Shown in pieces: positions 54,401-63,559 of a stretch of DNA of 64,000 bases. This stretch comes from JALNZU01 sp964463695 (lineage in GTDB: Bacteria; Bacteroidota; Bacteroidia; Bacteroidales; F082). Position numbers and translations under genes: made by a program. Each line of letters begins with the position of its first letter. Within the stretch, counting starts at the first letter, position 1. The stretch spans positions 1 through 64,000 of the forward strand of contig CAYXCZ010000010.1 of NCBI GenBank assembly GCA_964463695.1, given 5' to 3'. Under the pieces are notes generated by a model, which ran no database searches, was not told where the DNA came from, and worked only from the letters and a program-made list of their open reading frames with translations.

Positions 54401-57400
54401 ATGGACAACGTAGCTTTCAATTCATTTTTTAAAGAATTACCTCGTCCGATGGCACAACTGCAACTGTTGACTGAAACAGATGGAGCTATAGCTGATGGAG
54501 TTTTAATTCAGTATAACGCTGCTTTTGCATCACTTTTTGATAGCGAAACCAACCCACTTATAGGGGAAAAGATACGGGACTTATTCCCTGAATTGCTACA
54601 AAACCCCTGGCAATGGATTCAACAAATGAAAAGTTTAGGTCAGACCGGAAGATGTAATCTTTATGTCAAATCAAAAAACCCGAATGCAAAAAGATATCAC
54701 CTTGAAGGATGGATTTCAGGAAATGACAGTTGTTTAATAACCTTGTTTGATGATGCACATTATAAAAATTCTGAATCTTTAATTACTGAGAAAGCTTATA
54801 AGCGTCAGGATTTCCTTAAGATCGCACAGAATATAATAATCGTTTTTGACTCCTCTGCCATTGTTGTTGATTACCACTGTGACACCAATCCAATCTCAAA
54901 AGAAGCATATGATTCAATAATTGGAAAAAAAGCGCAGGAAATTCTTTCTGAAGGACTTAGCACAACTATTATTGCTGGAATTAAAGATGTTATAGCGAGT
55001 AAGAAAGTAGTTCAGGCTGAAGTATGTGAATTCATCGATGGCACAGAGCAATTTTTTGAAACTTGCTATATTCCACAGGATAAAAATAATATTCTTGCAT
55101 TTATACGCAATACCACAAACAATCATCTGATTGAAAGAAGTTTGAACTTTAAGGATAAAATTCTTGATGCCGTAGCAAAGTCAAATCAGGTATTAGTAAC
55201 TCAAATTTGTATAACTGATGCTATTAATCAGGCACTTGCAATTATTGGAGAGGCTACAAATCAAGACAGGGTTTATATTTTTGCTTTTCATAATGATAGT
55301 GAAACAGATGAAATATTAATGAGCCAACTTTTCGAATGGTCGAATGAAGGAATCATTCCACAAATTGGCAATTTGGATCTGCATAATATTCCTGTCATGG
55401 AAATAGCACCACGTTGGTTTGAACAACTGTCTGTCGGAATTGCGCTTCATGGACCTATTGCAGATTTCCCTGATACCGAAAAAGGAATGCTCGAGGCACA
55501 GCAAATTATTTCTTTGCTGGTTGTACCTGTTATGATCGAAGAAAAGTGTTGGGGTTTTGTTGGTTTTGACAATTGCCAAGAGGTTGTAAAATGGTCAGAA
55601 TCTGAGATTGCCATTCTCCAAACAATGGCATCTGCTTTGGGAACAGCAATAAACCGTGAAAAACAAAGATCTGAGTTGATGCATAATAAACAACAACTCG
55701 AAGAATCCAACAAGCGCTATCGTTTAATTGCTGAAAACACCTCCGATGGCATCTTAATTCTTGGGAAAGATAACAGGATGGAATATGCTTCGCCTTCCTA
55801 CTTACGGCAACTAGGATACAAAGAAGATGAAACCCCATTTTTTGATCCCGAGCTCATCTATTCTATTATTCATCCCGATGACCGGGACGAAATATTCAAC
55901 AATATTGAGCAAGCTATGGCAGCAGGTCTGCCACAACTAACATACTCTTACCGTGCTCTTCATCAAAATGGTGTATACATCTGGTTAGAAGATCATTGTA
56001 GTTTCAACTACGATGATCAGGGGCATGTTAAAAATAGTTACGTTATCAGCCGCGACATTACCCAACGTAAGCTTACGGATGAAATACTCATCTCAAATGA
56101 ACGAAAATTCAGAGCTATAACCGAAACAGCTAACGATGCAATCATTGTTTCCAACAGTAAAGGTGAGATAATATTCTGTAATCCTAAGGCAAGTGAAATT
56201 TTTGGATATCCTGAAAATGAACTACTTGGACATTCATTTGAAAAATTAATACCCCTTGACAAAAGAGCTGATCATCACCATTTCTTTCGTACCTATGTCA
56301 AAACAAAGGTTTCACATATCCTAAGAAGACCGATGGAATTCCTTGGGCTCAGGAGTGATGGAAAACTGATCCCAATAGAAATATCATTGTCGAGCTGGGA
56401 TAATTTCTCTGATGTCATCATTGCAGCAAATATACGTGATATCACTGAGCGTAAAAAAACCGAACAAATTCAAAAAATTCAGAACGAAATTGTAGAGGCT
56501 ATTACTCAATCGAGCGATTTATTATCACTAATGCAACTTATTCAGGATCAATTAAATAATATTGTCGATGCAAACAACTTCTATGTTGCATTCCTAAATA
56601 AAGAGAACAATACATTTACAGCTCCATATTGTGCTGATGAATTGGACCGCACTACTTTTTGGAATGCTGCCCGATCGGTAACTGGTCTGGTAGTTGAGAA
56701 AAAGAAACCATTACTTTTAACAAAGACCGATATCAATAACCTAATAAATGAAGGTGTTGTTGATTTAATTGGCACTCCAAGTTCTTGTTGGTTAGGTGTT
56801 CCGCTCATTGAAGATGGAGAAGCCATGGGTGCTTTTGTTTTGCAGAGTTACGACAACGAACATGCTTATACAAACACTGATTTAGAAACAATGAATTTTA
56901 TTTCACATCAGATTAGCATGGCAATACAGCGAAAAAAGACCGAGCAGGAAATTCAGTTGCTCATTAAAGCTGTTGAGCAAAGCCCGGTTAGTATTGTTGT
57001 AACTGATTCAGAAGGAACGATAGAGTATGTTAATCCAAAATTTACGCATGTAAGTGGTTATCAGCCACAAGAAGCTATCGGACAGCATACGCGAATTCTA
57101 AAATCAGGACTTCAGAGCAGTCAAGTTTATAGGCATTTATGGCACGAAATTAGTTCAGGACGTGAATGGTCAGGCGAGCTGCAGAACAGAAAGAAATCAG
57201 GTCAATTGCACTGGGAACGTATTTCAATTTCCCCGATTACAAATTCAAATGGTATTATCACACACTTTGTTGCTATAAAAGAAGATATAAGTGAGATTAA
57301 GAAAATGCTAGAAGATTTACTTGTTTCCAAGCAGCAGGCTGAGGCTGGCAATCTGCTTAAAACTGCTTTTATGAATAATATTTCACACGAAATCAGAACG

Positions 57401-58468
57401 CCTTTGAATCATATGCTAGGATTTAGCAATATGCTTCTTGATCCTGATTTAAGTATAGAAGAAAGGTCAGAATTCTATGAAATTATTACCGCTGGCAGCG
57501 ACAGACTTATTCAAACAATAAACGATTATATGGACATTGCCTTGCTGGCATCTAACACAATAACTCAACATATTTCTCCTATCCCGTATAAAAAACACAT
57601 CAAAGAACTCTTCGAAGCTTATAAAAAGAAATACAAACACAAAAAACTTCAAACTGAACTTATTTTCACCAGGAATGGTTATGAAGACACAAGCGTTGAA
57701 AACGACAATTTGCTCGTTGACAAAGAACTTTTGACAAAAGCAATAGGTCATTTAATTGACAATGCCTTTAAATTTACATCAACCGGAACCATTTCTATCG
57801 AAATAGGAAAAGCTAACGGGCAAATAATTATTTCAATCAAGGATAGTGGCATTGGTATAAAAAATTCAGAACAAAGAAACATCTTTCACTATTTTACCCA
57901 AGCCGATAATTCAAGTACCAGAACTTTTGAAGGAAGTGGGCTTGGTCTTTCAATTGTAAAAGGGATTGCTGATGTGCTTAAGGGATCTGTATGGTTAGAA
58001 TCTGAATACGGAAAAGGTTCAACCTTCTTTTTCGCTGTTCCGGATTGCGAGGAGCCTACTTTTGAGATATCAGAAACGGCAAAGCCCGTAAAAGTTGATG
58101 ACCCTACTGTTCTTATTGTTGAAGACGAACTTAGCAATCGTCAGGTGCTCAGATTGATGTTGAAAAGACTGAAAATTAAAGTAATTGAAACTTCTAATGG
58201 TTTAGAAGCTGTGGAAGCATGCAGAACAAATAACACCATTTCGCTTGTTCTGATGGATATAAAAATGCCTGTTATGGATGGCTATGAAGCAACGCGTATC
58301 ATTAAAAAAGAATATCCGGCATTACCAATTATTGCTGTAACAGCTTATGCCTTAAGCGGCGACAGCCAAAAAGCAATAGCAGCCGGCTGCGATGCATATC
58401 TGAGCAAACCTGTGAGTCAGGAAGGCCTGTCTTCGGCAATCTCAAACTTTATGTATCTCTCAAATTAG
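54401..58468 (+). CDS. Multi-PAS/GAF hybrid sensor histidine kinase with receiver
   Basis: 1355 residues, with no signal peptide or TM helix evident, so probably cytoplasmic. Order: two PAS-like domains (about 10-110 and 125-245), GAF (about 255-425), two PAS (438-555 and 565-690), GAF (695-850), PAS (852-975), HisKA with H996 in NISHEIRTPLNHM, HATPase (about 1095-1215, N box HLIDNAFKFT, GIGIKNSE, GSGLGLSIVKG), receiver (about 1235-1350) with phospho-acceptor D1286 in LMDIKMPVMDG. The many PAS/GAF modules suggest sensing of internal ligands, redox or light. No response-regulator gene is adjacent, so phosphotransfer goes elsewhere. Confidence 0.93.
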   Translation: MDNVAFNSFFKELPRPMAQLQLLTETDGAIADGVLIQYNAAFASLFDSETNPLIGEKIRDLFPELLQNPWQWIQQMKSLGQTGRCNLYVKSKNPNAKRYHLEGWISGNDSCLITLFDDAHYKNSESLITEKAYKRQDFLKIAQNIIIVFDSSAIVVDYHCDTNPISKEAYDSIIGKKAQEILSEGLSTTIIAGIKDVIASKKVVQAEVCEFIDGTEQFFETCYIPQDKNNILAFIRNTTNNHLIERSLNFKDKILDAVAKSNQVLVTQICITDAINQALAIIGEATNQDRVYIFAFHNDSETDEILMSQLFEWSNEGIIPQIGNLDLHNIPVMEIAPRWFEQLSVGIALHGPIADFPDTEKGMLEAQQIISLLVVPVMIEEKCWGFVGFDNCQEVVKWSESEIAILQTMASALGTAINREKQRSELMHNKQQLEESNKRYRLIAENTSDGILILGKDNRMEYASPSYLRQLGYKEDETPFFDPELIYSIIHPDDRDEIFNNIEQAMAAGLPQLTYSYRALHQNGVYIWLEDHCSFNYDDQGHVKNSYVISRDITQRKLTDEILISNERKFRAITETANDAIIVSNSKGEIIFCNPKASEIFGYPENELLGHSFEKLIPLDKRADHHHFFRTYVKTKVSHILRRPMEFLGLRSDGKLIPIEISLSSWDNFSDVIIAANIRDITERKKTEQIQKIQNEIVEAITQSSDLLSLMQLIQDQLNNIVDANNFYVAFLNKENNTFTAPYCADELDRTTFWNAARSVTGLVVEKKKPLLLTKTDINNLINEGVVDLIGTPSSCWLGVPLIEDGEAMGAFVLQSYDNEHAYTNTDLETMNFISHQISMAIQRKKTEQEIQLLIKAVEQSPVSIVVTDSEGTIEYVNPKFTHVSGYQPQEAIGQHTRILKSGLQSSQVYRHLWHEISSGREWSGELQNRKKSGQLHWERISISPITNSNGIITHFVAIKEDISEIKKMLEDLLVSKQQAEAGNLLKTAFMNNISHEIRTPLNHMLGFSNMLLDPDLSIEERSEFYEIITAGSDRLIQTINDYMDIALLASNTITQHISPIPYKKHIKELFEAYKKKYKHKKLQTELIFTRNGYEDTSVENDNLLVDKELLTKAIGHLIDNAFKFTSTGTISIEIGKANGQIIISIKDSGIGIKNSEQRNIFHYFTQADNSSTRTFEGSGLGLSIVKGIADVLKGSVWLESEYGKGSTFFFAVPDCEEPTFEISETAKPVKVDDPTVLIVEDELSNRQVLRLMLKRLKIKVIETSNGLEAVEACRTNNTISLVLMDIKMPVMDGYEATRIIKKEYPALPIIAVTAYALSGDSQKAIAAGCDAYLSKPVSQEGLSSAISNFMYLSN

Positions 58469-58483
58469 AAAAACAGGCACTAA

Positions 58484-59215
58484 TCACTGTTTCAAAGCAG
58501 CTTTGGTAAAAATAAAAGCAGGAATATCCTGATCGAAGGCTATGGTTGAAATTTTAAAAATAGTCCCGTCACCTTGCTTAAGCATATCTTTGTAGACTAC
58601 TGTAAGTGGAAACCAGCGATTCTGTACCTTGGTAACGTCTTTCATTTCAGTTTGTTTTAGTAGTTTACCACCTTTTGCATACATCTCTTGTTTTAGCGGA
58701 ACATATCGTTCGGCATCTACCCATATTTTCTGACTGTAATATGCTACATCAGTCACTTTTGCTGTTAGCTCGAGAATCAAGGTTTTCCTATCTCCAAGTA
58801 GTTCATTTCCAATAATTTTGGCTTCATACATTTCCGACAATTTTCTGTCATCCATCATATCTTCGTATGAAAGGTCGCTTCCCATAACTGATTGACGAAG
58901 CATATGACCTGAAAGTTGAATTGTACGATCTGTTGTTGGAGAATATACCCATAACTGTTTTTCAAGTTTTAGCATTTTAGTTCCCTTTTCAGAGGCAGGA
59001 GAGAGATACTCAGTAAACGACTGCTTATTTCCGGCTGCATAGGTCTTCGAAGTGATCGTCCGGCTATTTCTCTTCCCTTGTATTGTCATAGAAGATTCTA
59101 ATACACGGTTAGTTGAAGTCATATTTGCATCCACTTTTGCCAGAACATCTTCAGCTGTCTGCGCCTTTAAAATAGTTGAGTAGATTAGGAATAAAACAAG
59201 GATATAATTTTTCAT
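58484..59215 (-). CDS. LolA-like outer-membrane lipoprotein-sorting protein
   Basis: 243 residues with a signal peptide (MKNYILVLFLIYSTILKA). The rest is a LolA/LolB-type convex beta-barrel (the ‘outer membrane lipoprotein-sorting protein’ family), with SKTYAAGNKQSFTEYLSPASEKGTKML and QKIWVDAERYVPLKQEMY typical of it. It would carry a lipid or lipoprotein through the periplasm. It is the last gene of a minus-strand unit with two permeases, an ATPase, a barrel and a TetR regulator, and is divergent/convergent only with the hybrid kinase. Confidence 0.85.
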   Translation of the reverse strand: MKNYILVLFLIYSTILKAQTAEDVLAKVDANMTSTNRVLESSMTIQGKRNSRTITSKTYAAGNKQSFTEYLSPASEKGTKMLKLEKQLWVYSPTTDRTIQLSGHMLRQSVMGSDLSYEDMMDDRKLSEMYEAKIIGNELLGDRKTLILELTAKVTDVAYYSQKIWVDAERYVPLKQEMYAKGGKLLKQTEMKDVTKVQNRWFPLTVVYKDMLKQGDGTIFKISTIAFDQDIPAFIFTKAALKQ

Positions 59216-59236
59216 GAATTCATCATTATTAATTGA

Positions 59237-60511
59237 TTATGATTCAAGTTCTTTAAAAAGTGAAGCAGTTTGTCGCTTAAAAATACCAATTCCGGAAAGT
59301 GCTGTTCCCAAAACAGTTGACACAATACCAGGAAAAAATCCAATATAGTAATCAGTTAAGGTGATGCGAGCTTTTATAACAGTTGGGAACATCAAGGTTG
59401 AGCCTTCCATAGCACCACTAATATCCAGACCGTATCGCTGCAGTAAATAGGCAAAAAACAGACCAAGAACTGTACCTGTTATAGTTCCGGCAATACCAAT
59501 CAGCAACGATTCATAAATCATTGTTTTGTAAACATGAATTTTTTCTTCACCAATAGCAATGCGCAGGCCAACCTCACCATAGCGACGCAGTCCGCCCAAA
59601 AGACCCGCATTCCAAAGAACCAATGACATGGCAATGATAAAGATCAATGAAACATAAAACGACCAAACTTTTGCCATCTCAACATATTGGCCCATCGAAC
59701 CCTGCTGGCCCAAACTCTTCATTATTGGTGCATAAGGATCATCAACATTCTTAAAAGTGGCATTGAATTCTGATGCTATTTCAGTTGCTCTGTCATCATT
59801 GTAAAATCCTTCTTTAAAAAACCCAAGCAATTCACCAGAAGCATTTTGCATTTCCAAAGCCTGTCTAACATCTTCAATATCAGTAATTACAGATCCTCGG
59901 TCCATCATTTCAACACCAAAAATAACTGTGCCTGCAAGTGTGAAATTGTACATAGTCATGCTTCCATTCATGGATGAACCCATCAAAGTAAAAACATCAC
60001 CGATTTTCAAACCAAGTTTACTGGCAAAATCATCACTTAACAAGGCCTCATTTGGATGTTGCGGTAAAGTTCCCAGTTTTATAGCATTTGAAATCTTCAT
60101 TCGATCGACATCCCCTTTTTGGGTATTTAAAAGATGAATTGCAAAACCAATTGCAGGACCTTGTGATTTTGTTTCACCATTTGCATCCGGAACATCTATT
60201 AATCCTCCAAACTGTATACGTTCGGTCCATTCCATTTCAGGGTAACTCGTTCGAAGTAACAACATAGTTTCATCCGAATTTAAAAGCGCCAGATCATTAG
60301 GAATCTGATCGCTAAGTTCGGCGTAGGCACGTGTCATAACTTTGATATGGCCGTAAGAAAAGCGCGCATTCATTTCAATAGTATCACCCATAAAACCAGT
60401 TATATAGGCATGCATAAAAACCGTGAGCATCACTCCTGTTGCTACAACAATAATGGGTAATCGACTGCGGCTTTTATCGCGCCAGAGCCCTTTCAATAAG
60501 AAACGTATCAT
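59237..60511 (-). CDS. ABC transporter permease (FtsX/LolE-MacB type)
   Basis: 424 residues: an N-terminal TM helix (about 18-40), a periplasmic MacB/PCD-like domain (about 45-270) and three C-terminal helices of the FtsX domain (about 280-415), with GLRRYGEVGLRIAIGEEK and LLIGIAGTITGTVLG. Does not carry a nucleotide-binding domain. Its start overlaps the preceding permease stop by 4 bp (60508-60511), so the two form one heterodimeric permease with the ATPase. Confidence 0.9.
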   Translation of the reverse strand: MIRFLLKGLWRDKSRSRLPIIVVATGVMLTVFMHAYITGFMGDTIEMNARFSYGHIKVMTRAYAELSDQIPNDLALLNSDETMLLLRTSYPEMEWTERIQFGGLIDVPDANGETKSQGPAIGFAIHLLNTQKGDVDRMKISNAIKLGTLPQHPNEALLSDDFASKLGLKIGDVFTLMGSSMNGSMTMYNFTLAGTVIFGVEMMDRGSVITDIEDVRQALEMQNASGELLGFFKEGFYNDDRATEIASEFNATFKNVDDPYAPIMKSLGQQGSMGQYVEMAKVWSFYVSLIFIIAMSLVLWNAGLLGGLRRYGEVGLRIAIGEEKIHVYKTMIYESLLIGIAGTITGTVLGLFFAYLLQRYGLDISGAMEGSTLMFPTVIKARITLTDYYIGFFPGIVSTVLGTALSGIGIFKRQTASLFKELES

Positions 60512-61683
60512 TGTAATTTCCCCCTTAAAGCTTCTGTTGGATTCATTTTTGCAATCTTTCGCGATGGAAGGTAACTTACGATCGCTGTTGTTAAAAGAAC
60601 AATAAAGAAAGTCGTGAAAACTAACGTCAGGCTGTACATAGGATAGAGCGTTTGTGCTATGGCCATGCCAAACTCGCTCGTATCAATGGGCATTGTCCAA
60701 CCAACTCTGGCTTGCCAACTCAGGAATGGGATACCATATAATGCTCCAACAATAGCTGCAAAAACGGCGTGCATACTTCCCTCGATAGTGAATAATCCTA
60801 CAACTTGCCGACGGGTGTATCCAAGTGCAATGTATGTGCCAATTTCCTTTTGTCTGCGGAAAATGGATAAAACCTGAGTGTCAAAAATTGCTAACATGGC
60901 AAGAAAGAGGAGTATCATATACATGACTGTTTGCCCGGATGACTTTGTTTTTATCATTTCATCCACTTGCTTTGTTAAAAAAGTTTTATCCTTTAATAAC
61001 CAGCCAGATGGTGGATCTTTTATAAGCTTTGCATCACTAAACGAAATTATCGTAGCCTGATTTGTCAGCAAAGTCATTTTTTGAAGTTCTGCCAACGGGA
61101 TATAAACCTGTGCGTTTTCAATAGCAGGGACATTTGAAGCAAATACTCCAGCAATTACAACATCTCTTGCATCAAAAGTGCCATTTGCGTCCCTCCATCG
61201 GATGGTAACGATGTCACCCTTTTTTAATCGACAGCTTTTAGCCATCATATGACCGATCAAAGCAGGCAATTCTTCTGAAATGGTGTCGAGCTGAATAGAA
61301 GGAATTCGAAAAAGCTGTTGTTCAGGGCGAATTCCTTTTAAGATAACCGACTGCATACGACCCTCAGGGAAAATTGAAGCCTGAACAAACAACATTGGTT
61401 CAGCAAGTCCCTTTTCGATTAAAGGTATGATTGTGTTTGGCAATTCTACATGACTATCCTGAATCGAAAGTAGATCAAAAGGATCATAAGCTTCGTGCCA
61501 CCACTGACCTTCAGCAATTTGCCATTGCTTCATGTCGGTCTTAGCCTGATAATCCCAGCCCATCAAAACACCTTTCAACCAAATAATGATCACGAATGAA
61601 AACGATAAAACAATCACATTCAACCATGTACGAAGGCCAGCACCAATCAGGTTGCGGTATGCCAGTTTTAATGCTAATTTCAT
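60508..61683 (-). CDS. ABC transporter permease (FtsX/LolC-MacB type)
   Basis: 391 residues with the same layout: TM1 (about 20-40), periplasmic domain (about 45-240) and FtsX helices (about 245-385) including RRQKEIGTYIALGYTRRQVVGL and the conserved KIAKMNPTEALRGKLQ end. Start overlaps the ATPase stop by 4 bp. Together with the next gene it resembles a LolC/LolE pair, which move lipoproteins, or MacB-type extruders. Confidence 0.9.
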   Translation of the reverse strand: MKLALKLAYRNLIGAGLRTWLNVIVLSFSFVIIIWLKGVLMGWDYQAKTDMKQWQIAEGQWWHEAYDPFDLLSIQDSHVELPNTIIPLIEKGLAEPMLFVQASIFPEGRMQSVILKGIRPEQQLFRIPSIQLDTISEELPALIGHMMAKSCRLKKGDIVTIRWRDANGTFDARDVVIAGVFASNVPAIENAQVYIPLAELQKMTLLTNQATIISFSDAKLIKDPPSGWLLKDKTFLTKQVDEMIKTKSSGQTVMYMILLFLAMLAIFDTQVLSIFRRQKEIGTYIALGYTRRQVVGLFTIEGSMHAVFAAIVGALYGIPFLSWQARVGWTMPIDTSEFGMAIAQTLYPMYSLTLVFTTFFIVLLTTAIVSYLPSRKIAKMNPTEALRGKLQ

Positions 61684-62396
61684 GACTTTGTACCATTTAA
61701 ATCAACAACAAAATCATCCCTATCTACCTTACCATCAAGTAAATAAACCTTCCTACGTAAGTAACTGATAACTTTTTCATCATGGGTCGCAAAAATAAAA
61801 GTCGTTCCCAATTCCTGATTTAATTTTTGCATTGTCTGAATGATGTGATGTGAATTAGCAGCATCAAGGTTGGCTGTGGGTTCATCTGCCAATACAAGCG
61901 AAGGTCTTTTAACCATTGCCCTTGCTATTGCAACTCTCTGGCTTTGTCCACCAGATAATTGTGGGGGTTTGGAATTCATTTTGTCGTTCAGACCAACCCA
62001 TTCCAAAGCATCCATGACCATTTTATGACGTTCTTTTGAAGGAATATTAAGTAACAACAAAGGGAATTCGATATTTTCATAAACTGTATGAACAGCTAAA
62101 AGATTGTAGCTCTGAAATATAAAGCCAATCTTCTCCTTTCGTAACTGGGCTGCTTCCTTTGCGCTGAGGTGTCCGATTGAGTATCCCAGAACTTCAACCA
62201 ACCCTTTGCTTGGCACATCGAGTGATCCAATGATGTTTAACAATGTTGTTTTACCAGAGCCACTTGGACCAATCAAACCTGCGAATTCAGCTTTAGAGAA
62301 CTCAAGATCAATACCGTTTAAAGCCGTAAACTCATCTTTTCCAACAGGAAATCGTTTGATTAGCTGAGATGTACGTATGATTATTTCTTCTTTCAT
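61680..62396 (-). CDS. ABC transporter ATP-binding protein (LolD/MacB type)
   Basis: 238 residues. Walker A GPSGSGKTTLLN, Q-loop FIFQSYNLL, signature LSGGQSQRVAIARA, Walker B LVLADEPTAN, H-loop FATHDE. The N-terminus FPVGKDEFTALNGIDLEF is of the LolD/FtsE/MacB class, in line with its FtsX-type permease partners downstream. It overlaps the first permease by 4 bp and follows the barrel gene by 14 bp. Confidence 0.93.
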   Translation of the reverse strand: MKEEIIIRTSQLIKRFPVGKDEFTALNGIDLEFSKAEFAGLIGPSGSGKTTLLNIIGSLDVPSKGLVEVLGYSIGHLSAKEAAQLRKEKIGFIFQSYNLLAVHTVYENIEFPLLLLNIPSKERHKMVMDALEWVGLNDKMNSKPPQLSGGQSQRVAIARAMVKRPSLVLADEPTANLDAANSHHIIQTMQKLNQELGTTFIFATHDEKVISYLRRKVYLLDGKVDRDDFVVDLNGTKS

Positions 62397-62410
62397 AGGA
62401 TGAAATAGTA

Positions 62411-63553
62411 TTAATGTGTCGAATGATTATAAACCACCATCAACTGAAAACCTTTGCCTGAGAACGTATTTCCTTCCTGTTTCTGTGAAGGAATACGATA
62501 GGTGGATGGATTCCACCAACCCATTGCGTGCAGGGTGACTTTATTGAACTGATGCTGAAAACTAATAAACGAGTAGGTAGTTTTAAAAAGCCAGTCACGG
62601 TATAGGATTACACTTACCTGATCGAACAAACTTATTGGATATGAAGCAGATAAAGCAGTAAAACCTAATGGACTGTCTGAATATCTAAAAACTTTTTTAC
62701 TATATGAGGCAAATAGCTGTTCAAGTGTCAAATGTAATCCATTACCTATTCCAAAAGTATAATCAGTCCCAACACTAATCATTTGTTGGTTTGTTAGACT
62801 ATCCAGCGAATGATCAATATGTGTAAGTGTTGCTTCGAACCATAACCCAACTTTCAACTCCCATTTGCCGTCTAAACCATATCTTTGTTCAGAGACAGAA
62901 AAACGGTCAGCACCAATTGGTTGAAGCGATGAGATATTTGCCCAACGCTGATGAAAACTGAATGCCAGCTCACCACCTCTGACCGGATATTGCAACCTCC
63001 CTCCTGCCTCAGGCAATTTCGTATCGGAGGGGTAAAGCTCCCAGGTTTTAGGTTTGTCTTCAGGAAGTAAAACCCATACCCAAACGTTAGCGTTATTTAA
63101 AAAGTAATAACGACCCAGAACTGCCCAAACGCCGTCAGTCAACTGCAAAGGATCACGGGGATCGATCTGATCAAACCACATCAAGGGCCTAAGCATGCTG
63201 GCTGAGCCGAAATTTATTTTTTGCATTCCAGCTCTTATCTCAAGTTGCTCGTTCGAATAGCGAGCCCAAAATCGATATGCTTTGAGTTGAGTATCAGCAA
63301 ATAAAGAATCAGGATGCTGGTACTGAACATATGCATTTAAATTTGCAGATGCCTCAAAATCAAAAAGATTTTTATTTTTTTGAATTTTATAGTTTATTTG
63401 TGGCAGGTACCTTGACCCAATCTGAACCGATTTATTTTCGGTTACATTCGCCCAAAGTGAAGCTTGTCCGCTCCAAAAAAGTCCATTTTCATTTTGTCCA
63501 TAACTTTGGCTGACTAAATAAAAAAGCATCACAAAAAACATGGCCCTTTTCAT
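62411..63553 (-). CDS. Outer-membrane beta-barrel protein (DUF1302-like)
   Basis: 380 residues: signal peptide (MKRAMFFVMLFYLVSQSYG), then alternating, aromatic-rich strands (RFWARYSNEQLEIRAGMQKI, WAVLGRYYFLNNANVWVWV, TFGIGNGLHLTLEQLF) ending near KGFQLMVVYNHSTH. The stretch RAGMQKINFGSASMLRPLMW...DPRDPLQLTDGVWA resembles the DUF1302/porin-like proteins that accompany LolA-like carriers. I could not assign a named family with certainty. Lies between the TetR gene and the ABC ATPase in one transcript, so it should be the outer-membrane end of the same route. Confidence 0.75.
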   Translation of the reverse strand: MKRAMFFVMLFYLVSQSYGQNENGLFWSGQASLWANVTENKSVQIGSRYLPQINYKIQKNKNLFDFEASANLNAYVQYQHPDSLFADTQLKAYRFWARYSNEQLEIRAGMQKINFGSASMLRPLMWFDQIDPRDPLQLTDGVWAVLGRYYFLNNANVWVWVLLPEDKPKTWELYPSDTKLPEAGGRLQYPVRGGELAFSFHQRWANISSLQPIGADRFSVSEQRYGLDGKWELKVGLWFEATLTHIDHSLDSLTNQQMISVGTDYTFGIGNGLHLTLEQLFASYSKKVFRYSDSPLGFTALSASYPISLFDQVSVILYRDWLFKTTYSFISFQHQFNKVTLHAMGWWNPSTYRIPSQKQEGNTFSGKGFQLMVVYNHSTH

Positions 63554-63559
63554 TTTATG

